The notes beneath the pieces were generated by a model. It searched no databases. It was not told where the DNA came from and was given only the letters and a program-made list of their open reading frames with translations. DNA of 64,000 nt, taken from contig JABLXU010000015.1 of assembly GCA_013177805.1 (NCBI GenBank), forward strand, positions 50,233-114,232. The letters run 5' to 3'. Positions 17,825-27,581 of the stretch are shown here, in pieces (position 1 is the stretch's first letter; each line of letters starts with the position of its first letter). The stretch comes from Candidatus Omnitrophota bacterium. Lineage in GTDB: Bacteria > Hinthialibacterota > Hinthialibacteria > Hinthialibacterales > Hinthialibacteraceae. A program made the translations under genes and the position numbers.

Positions 17825-18814
17825 CTATCGCACTTCCCCCTCCCCCCGCATCCATGCCACCAGTTCCTGCGGGCGGATGGCCCGCGCGTCGCGGCCGAGG
17901 CTGAGAAGCCAGTGGCCGATTTCAAACAGGCTGGTCACCACTGCGGTCATCCGGAACTTGCCGTCCCGCACGGGGGTGGTTTTCAGCCCGGCCGGCCAGT
18001 GGCGGTTGGCGACGTAGTCGTACAGGCTCGCGTCGAACTCGATTTCCACCTCGTATGCGGCCTCGTCGGGACCGAGAAACACTCCGAACGATTTCGCGAA
18101 CACCTGCCGCGGATCGTACTCCTCCGGGTATTCGAACCGGTCCGGCGCGAGTTCCACCTTCTGGATCCTGTCCACCGCGTAGAGGCGGTGCTCACGGATC
18201 TCCTCATTGAAGGCGTAGAGGTACAGCGCGTCCCGGTGAAACACCAGCGTGTAAGGATGCACGAGTTGCCGGGTGGGTGGTCCCTCCGCCTTGCGGTAGG
18301 TCAGGTTCACCTTGCGTTCGGCCAGCAGGGCGCGCAGCAGACGGTCCAGCGCTTCGTCGTGCCGGTCGTAGCGTTTCACGCCCCAGCCGGTGTGGTAAAA
18401 CTTGCGGTTCCAGCGGCGCAGAAACGGCCGCTCGCCTGGCCCCAGACCTTCCTTCAACTTTTCCATCACATCCTGCAAGCCTTCGCGAACCACTGTGCCG
18501 TCCAGGCCGGGCATCAGCAAGCTGCCGATCCATAGCGAGGCCAGTTGGTAGTGCGAGGCCGGGAGTTTATCGTCCGCGGGCAGCGTCCAGTATTCCCTCC
18601 CTTGTTCCCGGATGAGTTGGATCCGCGGGCTGCCCAGTTCCGCCTCCAGTCCGGTATTAAGGGCGCGAAGATAACGGCGGGCGGTTCGCGGTGAAATTTC
18701 CAGGCGCTCCAGAATCTCGTCCAAAGGCAACGGCCGCTGTTCCCTCATCAGGAGGAACACCAACCGGGCCATGTTGACTGCCGCGCCATAGGTGGGTTTC
18801 CGGTAACCGCTCAT
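17825..18814 (-). CDS. HTH and WYL-domain transcriptional regulator
   Basis: 329 residues. An N-terminal winged helix (about 10-60) contains LPLDEILERLEISPRTARRY. A WYL domain (about 150-230) includes LTYRKAEG, HPYTLVFHRDALYLYAF and LYAVDRIQKVEL. A C-terminal WCX-like region follows. WYL domains bind ligands such as nucleic acids or nucleotides and often regulate DNA-damage, metabolic or phage-defence genes. The ATG at 18814 is chosen; a TTG at 18838 is the alternative. It lies immediately upstream of, and co-oriented with, the A+T-rich cassette, but its own composition is GC-rich like the chromosome. Confidence 0.88.
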   Translation of the reverse strand: MSGYRKPTYGAAVNMARLVFLLMREQRPLPLDEILERLEISPRTARRYLRALNTGLEAELGSPRIQLIREQGREYWTLPADDKLPASHYQLASLWIGSLLMPGLDGTVVREGLQDVMEKLKEGLGPGERPFLRRWNRKFYHTGWGVKRYDRHDEALDRLLRALLAERKVNLTYRKAEGPPTRQLVHPYTLVFHRDALYLYAFNEEIREHRLYAVDRIQKVELAPDRFEYPEEYDPRQVFAKSFGVFLGPDEAAYEVEIEFDASLYDYVANRHWPAGLKTTPVRDGKFRMTAVVTSLFEIGHWLLSLGRDARAIRPQELVAWMRGEGEVR

Positions 18815-18916
18815 GAATCCGCGCTCTCTATTGATCAATTACTACCGAGATAGGATACTGCTCTCCCCGGTCAACGGTTGTCGGTCATTTAATCCGGATT
18901 TCGAATACCCCGTGTT

Positions 18917-19054
18917 TCAAGGCAAATCCTCTTTGCCAGACAATTTCTTCATCCGTTTTCGCAGTGTCTGGCGGTCTTTGATGCCATCCTCGAACGTATG
19001 GCCCCCAATTAAGCGAAGTAGGAACATGCTCAGGAAGTAGAAGAATCTCCGCAT
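18917..19054 (-). CDS. Possible 45-residue small membrane-type protein
   Basis: A short minus-strand ORF, below usual gene-calling length. It reads MRRFFYFLSMFLLRLIGG, then FEDGIKDRQTLRKRMKKLSG. A hydrophobic or amphipathic N-terminus is followed by a highly charged helix, like many small membrane-associated proteins. GGGG lies 13 bases upstream of the ATG, a poor ribosome site. It ends about 100 bases ahead of the WYL gene on the same strand. The rest of this gap (19055-19492) is A+T-rich with no gene seen and probably contains promoters. Confidence 0.33.
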   Translation of the reverse strand: MRRFFYFLSMFLLRLIGGHTFEDGIKDRQTLRKRMKKLSGKEDLP

Positions 19055-19492
19055 GGTGCTTATACCCCGGATAATTCTGGTTCCAAAAAATAATTGTTAA
19101 TAATTTTTAACATGTAAAAAATAAAGAAACAAATTTTATGAAATAAAGCAGAACAATTTATATTTATTGAAATAGTTCACTAAAACCATATTGTCGTGTT
19201 ATTATTGGGACTTCCAGACAGAACACCAAACGCCGATTTGGCATTCCGGTGTAACAAAAATGATCATTTCCTCCCCTGAAGTTGATCAAATATGTCAGGT
19301 ATAGAGAATCATGGCACGTTATATAGACATAATTCTACATAACCCCCTGGGGATGTCAACCAGTTTTTTATAAAACAGGATCACTCGGGAAGCAAGCACC
19401 CAATGAAATAAAAACGATTCCATTCACGGCTGGATGAAAGCGGACCCCCCTTGTCCATTCCATCCAAATCCCCTCATCCGGGTCGCGTTTCT

Positions 19493-20092
19493 TTACGGTT
19501 TTGTGTACACTTCCTGGCCGCCTTCATCGGACAACGACAGGTGCGTGCCCGTGGCATCGTATCCCAGGTAGGCGCGGTTTTGTTCGGTGGCGTCGCGGAT
19601 CAGCAGCCCGGCTTGATTGGCGTCCAACCCCAGGGCGACACGGCCACGCTCGCTCTCGTCAAAAAACGTAAGCAAAGATTCCTCCCCATGCAAGTCCAGC
19701 ACCACCCGCACGCGGCCGTTCCGGTCGTAGAAACTGAGTTGCGGTCCCAGGTCGTCCACCCGGATGAGCCCCACCGCGTTGCGTTGTTCGTCATGGAAAC
19801 TGATTGCCGAGCCGGATTCGTCATGGCTCAGCATAGCGCGGGGAATGCCGTTTTTATCGAGCAGGGAAAGACTGGTGGCCATCAGCACGGCCCGTTCACC
19901 GCCGTCCGGCCGCACGGCCATGATCCGTTCGGCGGAAATGGATTTCTCCACCGCCGGGGACTGCCCCATGAAGCACAATGCCCCGCCGAGGGACATCAGC
20001 AGGATCATTCCTTGCTTCAGCCGCCGGTTTTGGCGCTCCAGGTTTTCCAGCCGCGCGTGGATTAGGTGTAAAGAAGATTTAATTCCGGTCAT
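19493..20092 (-). CDS. Membrane-anchored protein with six tandem D-x-x-G-x-x-R beta repeats
   Basis: 199 residues. An N-terminal coiled stretch (about 8-27) precedes one membrane helix (about 28-42). The remainder is six imperfect units of about 22-26 residues built on the pattern (L/A)-S-(L/F)-x-D-x-x-G-x-x-R-x-x-L, for example LSLLDKNGIPRAML, LSFYDRNGRVRVVL, LTFFDESERGRVAL and LLIRDATEQNRAYL. Regular beta repeats of this kind usually form a solenoid. AAGGAG precedes the start at 20092; the long upstream extension overlaps the next gene and is rejected. Function unknown. It follows the GT39 gene by 37 bases, so cotranscription is likely. Confidence 0.75.
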   Translation of the reverse strand: MTGIKSSLHLIHARLENLERQNRRLKQGMILLMSLGGALCFMGQSPAVEKSISAERIMAVRPDGGERAVLMATSLSLLDKNGIPRAMLSHDESGSAISFHDEQRNAVGLIRVDDLGPQLSFYDRNGRVRVVLDLHGEESLLTFFDESERGRVALGLDANQAGLLIRDATEQNRAYLGYDATGTHLSLSDEGGQEVYTKP

Positions 20093-20129
20093 GATCGGGT
20101 CTCCTTCATGAAAATCATAACGGAAATTC

Positions 20130-21641
20130 TCAATCCCGTTTGCGTTCGAAGAGCAGAAACCAGCCGTAATACGAATCGCCCATGCCGATGCGGCGGGGAG
20201 GCTGGAAAGCGTGCTCCAGCCAGATCCGTAAGGGTTCCATCGAGGGCTCATTCCAGATCTGGCGGGCGAAGCGGTCGTAGATCACCGCGCAGCCGATGGG
20301 CAGGGTTTTCCAATATTCCACGGTTTGGACGATGTCATCCTGATCCATATAGCCCCGGCCCGCGAGGGTCATGAAATAGGGGATACGGGTCATGCGGCCG
20401 TCCTGGAAACAAGGCGGTACCTCCTTGCCGGTCCATACATACAGGGCGGGGTTGGTCAAGTTGAGCAGAAACGGTTCCGGGCAGTAGCGTTCCACGTGGC
20501 GGGCCAGGTTGCGTTCCTCGGTCAACGTCAGGCCGGGGTAGGTCCAATCATTCTTCGGCCAGCCGATCAGCATGAACAAGCCCAGAATCACCCAGCCGCC
20601 GGAGGGGATCCAGGAAATCGGTACAAGGATCCTGCCGCGCGCGGCCTGGGTTTCCAAGCGATCCATTAACCAAGTCCAAACCGCGCCGGCCAGCATCGCC
20701 GCCGGAGGCATGCAGACCAGTAAATAATGCCGCCAGAGATGCGAAATAAAGAAAACGTTGCCCCATAACGTCACCAAGAACCAGATCCAGAGGAAGAGGA
20801 TTTCCTTCCAACGTTTCCCGGCAAATCCCGCCAAGGAACCCAGCGGCAATAACCACAAGAGCGGCGCGAGGGCGATGATGGAGCGCCACTCGTTCAGCCG
20901 GAACGCGGGCGTGTGATCCGCGAAGAAGGAAGCCAGGCGGTGATGGGCGGTCCAGATATCGTAAAGAAACGCGGGAAACGCCCCGCCCAGCCAGACGGTC
21001 AGCAAAAACGGAATCCAAATGGGCAGGATGCCGAACAACCACCAAAAACCGTCCAGCACGAAGCGGCGCGCGCTTTTTTCAGGCGAGAATAAAAGCCAGG
21101 CGGCGATTCCCGTGGGAATCATGAAGATGGCCGATTGCTTGTTCAGCGCGTACAAACCCAGAGCCAGGCCCGAAAGAAACACGCGCCTTGGGCTGTTGGA
21201 CCGCAATCCGGTTACCAATAGCCAAACCACTCCGGCCTCGAACCACGGAGACCAGGTGGAAGTGTGCAAATACTTGGCCCACACGGCGGAGAACGGTTCG
21301 AGAGCAAGGATGAGCAACGCGGCGCGGGCGGCTTTTTCGCCCAGCAATTCGCGGGCGGTGAGATAACAGGCGTACAGGCCCAGCAAGCTGAAAATCAGCA
21401 TGACCGCCCGCATGGGATAGATCGGCGTGGGCCCCAAGGGGAAAAACGCGGCAGCCACCAGGGACACCAGGGGAGGTTTGTTCAGGTGCATGTCCCGATA
21501 GAAAAAATAACCTTGATAGATCATCCGGCCTTCCGACCAGTACACGCCTTCGTCCACATTGGTCCCGTAATGGATGGTCGCGGCCCGAAGGAAGGCGGCC
21601 AGCAGAAGGATCACCCCAAGAAATTTGGCGCCGGCGGACAT
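20130..21641 (-). CDS. GT39-family glycosyltransferase (ArnT/PMT-like)
   Basis: 503 residues, strongly hydrophobic with about ten membrane segments. The diagnostic first-loop motif NVDEGVYWSEGRMIYQG gives the catalytic-type DE pair. DMHLNKPPLVSL is the classical H-x-NKPPL signature of dolichyl- or undecaprenyl-phosphate-sugar-dependent transferases. The ATG at 21641 lies just after the stop of the upstream ABC gene (four-base gap), with GGGATAGGG as ribosome site; longer starts overlap that gene and are less likely. It should glycosylate a lipid or protein on the outer face of the membrane; the acceptor is unknown. Confidence 0.87.
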   Translation of the reverse strand: MSAGAKFLGVILLLAAFLRAATIHYGTNVDEGVYWSEGRMIYQGYFFYRDMHLNKPPLVSLVAAAFFPLGPTPIYPMRAVMLIFSLLGLYACYLTARELLGEKAARAALLILALEPFSAVWAKYLHTSTWSPWFEAGVVWLLVTGLRSNSPRRVFLSGLALGLYALNKQSAIFMIPTGIAAWLLFSPEKSARRFVLDGFWWLFGILPIWIPFLLTVWLGGAFPAFLYDIWTAHHRLASFFADHTPAFRLNEWRSIIALAPLLWLLPLGSLAGFAGKRWKEILFLWIWFLVTLWGNVFFISHLWRHYLLVCMPPAAMLAGAVWTWLMDRLETQAARGRILVPISWIPSGGWVILGLFMLIGWPKNDWTYPGLTLTEERNLARHVERYCPEPFLLNLTNPALYVWTGKEVPPCFQDGRMTRIPYFMTLAGRGYMDQDDIVQTVEYWKTLPIGCAVIYDRFARQIWNEPSMEPLRIWLEHAFQPPRRIGMGDSYYGWFLLFERKRD

Positions 21642-21645
21642 GGCC

Positions 21646-22722
21646 CTATCCCGCGGATAGTTTCGCGGGCGGCGGAACATCCAGGATGGTTTCAGGGATG
21701 GCGCTGTTATGCCGCGGATCATATAAGTGACAAGCAACGGTGCGTTCGCCGATTGGAATCAGGCGCGGGTCCTCCTTGTCACATGGATCGAACCGGTAAT
21801 GGCAGCGGGGATGAAAATGGCAGCCGCTCGGAGGATCGATGGGATCGGGCACGTCGCCCTCGAGGAGGATGCGTTTTTTCTTGGTGAAGGGATCGGGCAC
21901 GGGAACCGCCTCCAGCAACGCGCGCGTGTAGGGATGTTTAGGCGCCTGGAACAGCGGTTCGGTTTCGGCGAGTTCGACGATGCGGCCCAGGTACATGATA
22001 GCCACGCGGTCGCTGATGTGCCGCACCACGGAGAGATCGTGGGCCACGAAGAGGTAACTGAGTCCCAGCCGTTCCTTCAGGTCCATCAGCAGGTTAATGA
22101 TCTGGCCCTGGATGGAGACATCGAGGGCGGAGACCGGCTCGTCCGCGATAATCAGTTCGGGCTGCACGGACAGCGCGCGGGCGATGCCGATCCGCTGGCG
22201 CTGACCGCCGGAGAATTCGTGGGGATAGCGGGACAGGTGCTGCTCCTCCAATCCCACCCAATTCAGCAGCTCGGCGCAGCGGCGGCGCGTTTCCTCGCGG
22301 GAGGAAGCGAGTTTAAATACCTTGATCGGTTCACTCAGCGTACTGCCTACGGTAAGCCGCGGATTGAGAGAGGAATAGGGATCCTGGAAGATGATCTGCA
22401 TCTTCTTGCGGTAGGGACGCATCTCTTTTTGAGAAAGAGTTAAAAGATTCGGGGAACCGTTGAAATAGACCTCGCCGCGGGTGGCCTCGAGCAAGCGGAG
22501 GATCACGCGGCCTACCGTGGTCTTCCCGCAACCGCTTTCTCCCGCCAAACCCAGAGTCTCTCCCCGGTGGATGGTGAAAGAAACTCCGTCCACGGCCTTG
22601 ACATGATTGACGACTTTGCCAAACACTCCCTTACGGATGGGAAAATGTTTGACTAGATCAATGACCTGCAGCAGGGGCTCTTTCTTCACGCCTCCCCGGG
22701 ATCCTTTCTTTCGGTAAATCAT
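21646..22722 (-). CDS. Oligopeptide/dipeptide ABC transporter ATP-binding protein, OppF/DppF type
   Basis: 358 residues. Walker A is GESGCGKTT, the signature [14 protein letters not shown], Walker B LIIADEP with [15 protein letters not shown]. The C-terminal oligopeptide-transporter extension ends with [20 protein letters not shown], whose Cys residues are typical of the OppD/OppF family. It should energise peptide or sugar-oligomer import. No permease, binding protein or OppD partner lies nearby; the flanks are GT39 and arsM, so the unit looks incomplete. The start at 22722 ([11 protein letters not shown]) lacks a good ribosome site. An open frame continues to 22812 and reads LGESGSSG, reminiscent of a damaged Walker A. 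Confidence 0.88.
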   Translation of the reverse strand: MIYRKKGSRGGVKKEPLLQVIDLVKHFPIRKGVFGKVVNHVKAVDGVSFTIHRGETLGLAGESGCGKTTVGRVILRLLEATRGEVYFNGSPNLLTLSQKEMRPYRKKMQIIFQDPYSSLNPRLTVGSTLSEPIKVFKLASSREETRRRCAELLNWVGLEEQHLSRYPHEFSGGQRQRIGIARALSVQPELIIADEPVSALDVSIQGQIINLLMDLKERLGLSYLFVAHDLSVVRHISDRVAIMYLGRIVELAETEPLFQAPKHPYTRALLEAVPVPDPFTKKKRILLEGDVPDPIDPPSGCHFHPRCHYRFDPCDKEDPRLIPIGERTVACHLYDPRHNSAIPETILDVPPPAKLSAG

Positions 22723-22845
22723 GGAAGCCAGGCCGGAACTGCCAGACTCTCCGAGGATGATCTTAAAAGCGATGACCTGGATCGCAAAGGGACGCTTCCG
22801 GCCGCGAGTCAATCCCCGCTACGATGCGGAAGGCCTGGAGGTTAA

Positions 22846-23700
22846 TCACGGCTTCCGCGCCGAGACGGATAAACTGGTGACATAATTGGAGATTTTCTCA
22901 CCGGCCGGGAGATGTTCGGCGACCTGGCGGTAGAGGGGATCGTTGATCGTGGTCATGGCGTCAATGTATTCAGATTTGGTATCAAGTTGAATGTCCACCA
23001 GACCGGCTTGCCGTGCCATGCGCTCCGTGTCCCTGACCAACACCGCGCCGGCAATACAGCCCACCAGGGCTTCCACCATTTCTGCAACGGCGGGAGGCAG
23101 ATGCTGGAGCAACGCGAGATCCGACACCGCCACCCGGCCGCCCGGTTTGAGGACCCGGGCGATTTCGTTCCAGACGCTTTGCTTGTCCGGGGAAAGATTG
23201 ATGACGCAGTTGGAAATCACTACATCCGCGCAATGATCCGCCAAAGGCAGATGCTCGATTTCTCCCAGGCGGAACTCGACATTATCCAATCCGGTGCTTT
23301 CGCGATAGGAATCGATGTTGCGGCGCGCCTTGGCCAGCATCTCCGGTGTCATGTCCACACCGATGGCGCGGCCCGTGGGGCCCACCTTGCGGCCGGCAAT
23401 GAAGACATCGAATCCTCCTCCGCTGCCCAGGTCGACCACCACCTCGCCGGGACGCAGCGACGCCAGGGCAACAGGATTTCCGCACGAGAGGCCCATGTTG
23501 GCCCCTTCGGGCAGCGCGGCCAGTTCGTCCAGGTCATAACCGATGGTCTGAGCCAGCTGCAGGGCGGACTCACCGGCATCCGCCCCGCAGCACGAGGAGG
23601 GCCCGCAGCATGAACCGCCGGACTGGGCGATGGCCGCGTAACCTTCCAGCACTTTCAGGCGGATGTCTTCGGGATTGATTTTCGAATGGTTCTTACTCAT
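22846..23700 (-). CDS. arsM: Arsenite S-adenosylmethionine methyltransferase
   Basis: It methylates As(III) using SAM, turning it into methylated or volatile species. 284 residues with SAM motif [13 protein letters not shown] (88-100) and the family's three arsenic-binding Cys in context: LSCGNP (C73), [12 protein letters not shown] (C165) and GCIAGA (C215). The N-terminus has CC pairs at 31-32 and 37-38. Its ATG overlaps the arsC stop (ATGA), so translation is coupled to arsenate reduction. No arsR or efflux gene is seen close by. Confidence 0.93.
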   Translation of the reverse strand: MSKNHSKINPEDIRLKVLEGYAAIAQSGGSCCGPSSCCGADAGESALQLAQTIGYDLDELAALPEGANMGLSCGNPVALASLRPGEVVVDLGSGGGFDVFIAGRKVGPTGRAIGVDMTPEMLAKARRNIDSYRESTGLDNVEFRLGEIEHLPLADHCADVVISNCVINLSPDKQSVWNEIARVLKPGGRVAVSDLALLQHLPPAVAEMVEALVGCIAGAVLVRDTERMARQAGLVDIQLDTKSEYIDAMTTINDPLYRQVAEHLPAGEKISNYVTSLSVSARKP

Positions 23701-24158
23701 CAGGCTTTCCCTCTATTTATTTCCATGTTTGATGGCAACGCGTCCGGCAAGGAAGCAATGTATTCGCGAATTTCATCCCGCACGCGGCGGTAATTATTCA
23801 TGGCTTCGTCCTCCGTTCTGGCACTCAAGGCCAGCCGGGGCGGATCATCGAAGCCCCGATGAATCACTTTCGTCGTTCCGGGGAAGACCGGGCAGTTTTC
23901 ATCCGCATGACCGCATACAGTGATGACATAATCAAACGGAATATCCAACAATCCCATCACGTTTTTCGATTTTTGCTGCGAAATATCGACACCCGCCTCC
24001 GCCATGACCTGTACTGCCTTGGGATTGAGGCCGCAGGCCTCGAGGCCGGCGGAGTACGCTTCAATCACATCGCCCTTCAAATGCCTCGCCCAACCTTCGG
24101 CCATCTGGCTGCGGCAGGAATTCCCTGTGCAGAGAAAAAGGATTTTCAGTTTGGACAT
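23700..24158 (-). CDS. arsC: Arsenate reductase, thioredoxin-coupled low-molecular-weight phosphatase type
   Basis: 152 residues. It reduces arsenate to arsenite with an intramolecular disulfide relay recharged by thioredoxin. The P-loop CTGNSCRS has C10 and C15. C82 and C89 lie in TVCGHADENCPVFPG. These four positions coincide with the redox cysteines known for the staphylococcal plasmid enzyme. DDPP supplies the general acid. It is followed by arsM with a 1-base start/stop overlap. Together they form a minimal reduce-then-methylate arsenic detoxification operon. Confidence 0.94.
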   Translation of the reverse strand: MSKLKILFLCTGNSCRSQMAEGWARHLKGDVIEAYSAGLEACGLNPKAVQVMAEAGVDISQQKSKNVMGLLDIPFDYVITVCGHADENCPVFPGTTKVIHRGFDDPPRLALSARTEDEAMNNYRRVRDEIREYIASLPDALPSNMEINRGKA

Positions 24159-24572
24159 GGCCGATTCTCCTGAAATAGACGGCGATACAATTCATCAGTG
24201 TATCCAGGTTCTGCTGCTATTCCAGACCGGAGCGGATGATCACCCACCTCCCTCCCTGCAAGTCCCCCCGTCCCTCGACGGAAAAATGAGATTATCGAAC
24301 AAAGTGGTTTTCCCTTTTCATTGAAACCGGAAGTGGCGGTTAGAACCGGAAATACACGGAACATAGGATCCGTTGCCCTTGGATAAAGTGGAATATCCCG
24401 GGCATGTAAGGTTATTCGCTTTTCGAATTCCGGAAGCGAAAAATCACTCATTCCGCGCGGCAATTTCAAGGCCTGATTGTAGCCTGATCCCGGTAACGCA
24501 TTGAGCAACGCGGCGCTTCCATGTACTATGATGATTGAAACCCTGGAGCAGAGGAGACACCCCCAAAAATCC

Positions 24573-25853
24573 ATGAAAATACAACGTCCCATAGGCACCT
24601 ATGATGTCACGCCGGACGAGGCGGCGGTGTGGTCAATGCTGGAAGACCGGATCCGCGCCTGGTTCCGGAGTTACAACTACGGCGAAATCCGGACGCCGGT
24701 TTTCGAATACACCGATCTGTTCAAGCGGGGGGTAGGGGAAGCGAGCGACATAGTCGCGAAAGAAATGTACACGTTCGAGGACCGGGGAGGCCGCAGCCTC
24801 ACGCTCCGCCCGGAAGGGACGGCCAGCGTCGTGCGGGCGTATATCGAGAACGGGCTGGCGCAAAAAAGCCCCGGGGTGGCCAAACTGTTTTATTTGGCCC
24901 CCATGTTCCGCTACGAACGGAAGCAGAAGGGCCGTTTCCGGCAGCATGTGCAGTACGGCTGCGAAGTGTTTGGCGCGCCGGGACCGGATATCGACCTAGA
25001 ACTGCTGGTGATGGTGAATCAGTTTTACAGCGAATTGGGACTGGATGAGTTGGACTTGCAGATCAACAGCGTGGGGTGTCCGAAATGCCGCCCGGCGCAC
25101 CGGGAAATCTTCGTAAAATGGGCCATCCCGTTTCTCGGCCAGTTCTGCGGGGATTGCTGCCGCCGGTTTGAAGTGAATCCCCTGCGCATGTTCGATTGCA
25201 AAGAAGAAAGATGCCAGGAGTTGTTGCAGGAGGCCCCTCTGCTGCGGCATCACCTCTGTACGGAATGCGAGACGCATTTCGCGGCATTGCGGGAAGGACT
25301 GGATGCGTTCGGCATCCGGTACATGGAGAATCCTAAACTAGTGCGGGGATTGGATTATTATACCCGTACGGCCTTCGAGATGAGCTACGCGCCATTAGGT
25401 TCCCAGGGCGTGTTGATGGGGGGCGGGCGTTACGATGGCTTGACGGAATACCTGGACGGACCGCCCACGCCAGGCATCGGCTTCGGCGCGGGGATGGAAC
25501 GCTTGCTGCTCATTCTGAAGGAAACCGGCAAAGTGCCGGCCGTCTCCACCGGATTGGACCTTTTTCTTGTCACCCTGGGGGAACGGGCCGCGCGGGAAGG
25601 GGGAAAACTGCTTCTGGCGCTGCGCCGGGACGGTTTCCGTTGCGACCGGGATTACACCGGCAAGTCGTTGCGCAAGCAATTCCAGGCGGCGGACAAACTG
25701 GGGGCGCGCTACGCGGCGGTGATCGGGGACAATGAACTCGAGAAACAGGTCATCGTCTTGAAAGACTTAAAACAGGGCACGCAGCAGGAGATTCCCTGGA
25801 AGGACGGCTTTGCGGAACTGAAAACAGTGCTGCATGTTTCCTTGTTCCGGTGA
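24573..25853 (+). CDS. hisS: Histidyl-tRNA synthetase
   Basis: 426 residues, class II synthetase that charges tRNA-His. It starts with QRPIGTYDVTPDE. Motif 2 is APMFRYERKQKGRFRQHVQY, the histidine-specific loops are LVRGLDYYTRTAFEM and GGGRYDGL, and motif 3 is PGIGFGAGMERLLL. An anticodon-binding domain closes the protein (about 335-426). The Cys-rich insertion (CPKCRP, CGDCC, CTEC) is common in bacterial HisRS. GAGGAG lies about 16 bases from this ATG, which is long, and an in-frame ATG at 24531 is possible. The gap 24159-24572 shows no gene. Confidence 0.96.
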   Translation: MKIQRPIGTYDVTPDEAAVWSMLEDRIRAWFRSYNYGEIRTPVFEYTDLFKRGVGEASDIVAKEMYTFEDRGGRSLTLRPEGTASVVRAYIENGLAQKSPGVAKLFYLAPMFRYERKQKGRFRQHVQYGCEVFGAPGPDIDLELLVMVNQFYSELGLDELDLQINSVGCPKCRPAHREIFVKWAIPFLGQFCGDCCRRFEVNPLRMFDCKEERCQELLQEAPLLRHHLCTECETHFAALREGLDAFGIRYMENPKLVRGLDYYTRTAFEMSYAPLGSQGVLMGGGRYDGLTEYLDGPPTPGIGFGAGMERLLLILKETGKVPAVSTGLDLFLVTLGERAAREGGKLLLALRRDGFRCDRDYTGKSLRKQFQAADKLGARYAAVIGDNELEKQVIVLKDLKQGTQQEIPWKDGFAELKTVLHVSLFR

Positions 25854-26095
25854 ATTCGCGTGCCCCAGGGTTTCACCAGAATGCCATGCCGCGGTCCATA
25901 CTCCCTCTACAGCCAGAAACCAGTCCGACGCCATGGGAAAACAGCCGGAATTGTAACCAACCTCCTTCCTCCCTGGGCGAGGGTCAGGGTGAGGGAAATT
26001 GATTTTCTTGGTAACATTCTGAAACTGCGATCGCGGCCTCGAGCCGGCAGAGGTTGGGCGGCCCGTTCCATTCAGCAGGAAGAGAGGATGCACGC

Positions 26096-27259
26096 ATGAA
26101 AACAGGCAAGTGGTGCGCAATCGGTTTGGTGGTGTTAACAGTGTGGATTGCGGATTCGGCGTATTCATCCACGTTCCGGTTGAAGAACGTACCGGAGGCG
26201 TACGCCCGCTTGGAAGGAGCGATTGTGGAAGAGGACACCGCGTCGATCACGATCATGACTCAGGACAACGTGCTCGTGAAAGACCGGGACTCGATTGAAA
26301 TCGTCCAACGCACACCGGCCGAAGACAAGCAATTCATCGCCCAATACGGGCCGTCCAACGCGGTGTACCAGGAATATTTGAAGCAGAAGAACAAACTTCC
26401 CGTCACGCCCGCGGCCGAGACGAAAAGCGCGGCCCAGCCCGGTGAGAAATTCCTCCTGCGGTACCGCTTCAACAAAGGCGAAACCAGTTACTTGATTTAC
26501 CACGCGACCGGGGAGATCACTACAAAAACCGGAAAACTTGATGTACCGGTCGGAAACAACATCAAGATCATTAAGACGATTCTCACCAGGGATATCAGTC
26601 CCGATGGATTCGCCAGTCTCCTCCTTGGAACCAATCTGTTTATCGTGGAAACGCAGACCGGTGCCAACCGGCGGAAGGTGGATCAGACCAGCCAGTTCAA
26701 GGGCAAGGGCGAAACCGTTGAATACGACTCCCGGGGTGTGCGGAAGACCGGAGAAAATTTTTTGAAAGCTACCCTGGAAGGGGGAACCGGATCCGCCACG
26801 GACCAGATCAATCAATTCTTATTCACGGTCCTTCCGGGGAAGGAAATTGCCATCGGTGAACGTTGGACCGATGAATTGAAATACGACATTCCCGGAGGCG
26901 GGCAACCCTTTGTGTTTCAAATTGAATCGGTTCTGGATGATGTGATCATGGAAGACGGAGCCAAGGTCGCTCTGATTACCACCACCACCAGCCTGAACGT
27001 CAAAGACTTTTCGTTGGATCCGCAAAAAGCAGGCGTGGGCAGCAATTTGCCGCAATACGCCGGGCAAAAGATCACAATCCAAAATATGACGATGCGGCAA
27101 GTGGCGAAATCGCGCTTTGAGATAGAACGCGGCCAGTTGTCGACGGTGAATGAATCCAGTGATATTCAAATATCCATGACTCTGCCCGGCAATCAAACGG
27201 TCGTAACCGGCATCAAAATGGAGGCCACCCGGACCTACACAAAGCAGAAACCATCGTAA
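26096..27259 (+). CDS. Secreted protein, DUF6263-like
   Basis: 387 residues with a signal peptide (1-24, ending DSAYSS). A short conserved head (about 26-75) describes a two-stranded motif ARLEGAIVEEDTASITI. A linker follows, then a beta-rich domain from about 117: LLRYRFNKGETSYLIYHATG. The late section contains VLPGKEIAIGERWTDEL. The layout resembles secreted DUF6263-type proteins, whose function is unknown. GAGAGGA lies about eight bases ahead of the ATG. The 200-base stretch behind hisS contains only a dispersed CCCTGGGCGAGGG-type repeat. Confidence 0.8.
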   Translation: MKTGKWCAIGLVVLTVWIADSAYSSTFRLKNVPEAYARLEGAIVEEDTASITIMTQDNVLVKDRDSIEIVQRTPAEDKQFIAQYGPSNAVYQEYLKQKNKLPVTPAAETKSAAQPGEKFLLRYRFNKGETSYLIYHATGEITTKTGKLDVPVGNNIKIIKTILTRDISPDGFASLLLGTNLFIVETQTGANRRKVDQTSQFKGKGETVEYDSRGVRKTGENFLKATLEGGTGSATDQINQFLFTVLPGKEIAIGERWTDELKYDIPGGGQPFVFQIESVLDDVIMEDGAKVALITTTTSLNVKDFSLDPQKAGVGSNLPQYAGQKITIQNMTMRQVAKSRFEIERGQLSTVNESSDIQISMTLPGNQTVVTGIKMEATRTYTKQKPS

Positions 27260-27581
27260 AGGACGATATCTGGAATTTTGGATTCACTGGCACTCGGGGA
27301 ACTGTGACACAGAGATAAAGGTTCGACGCCTTCTCATTCTTTCCCGGAGGGAGAATAAAATCCAGTCTTTTCTCGCAACGTTTTCCAGCGAGGTCGCCCA
27401 AGGTGTTCCTCCGAGGTTGCCCGAGGTGAAGGAGAAGAGTCATCCCGGCCGGGCAGACCTTCAAGGCAAGACGGCTGGGATGGATCCTACGGCGTTCCAA
27501 TCCTGCTCCTTTCTTCTTCCGCTCTCTCCTGTCACGCGCTTTTCTACTACAATATCCCCATTCCAAAGCGCGAGAATATTC

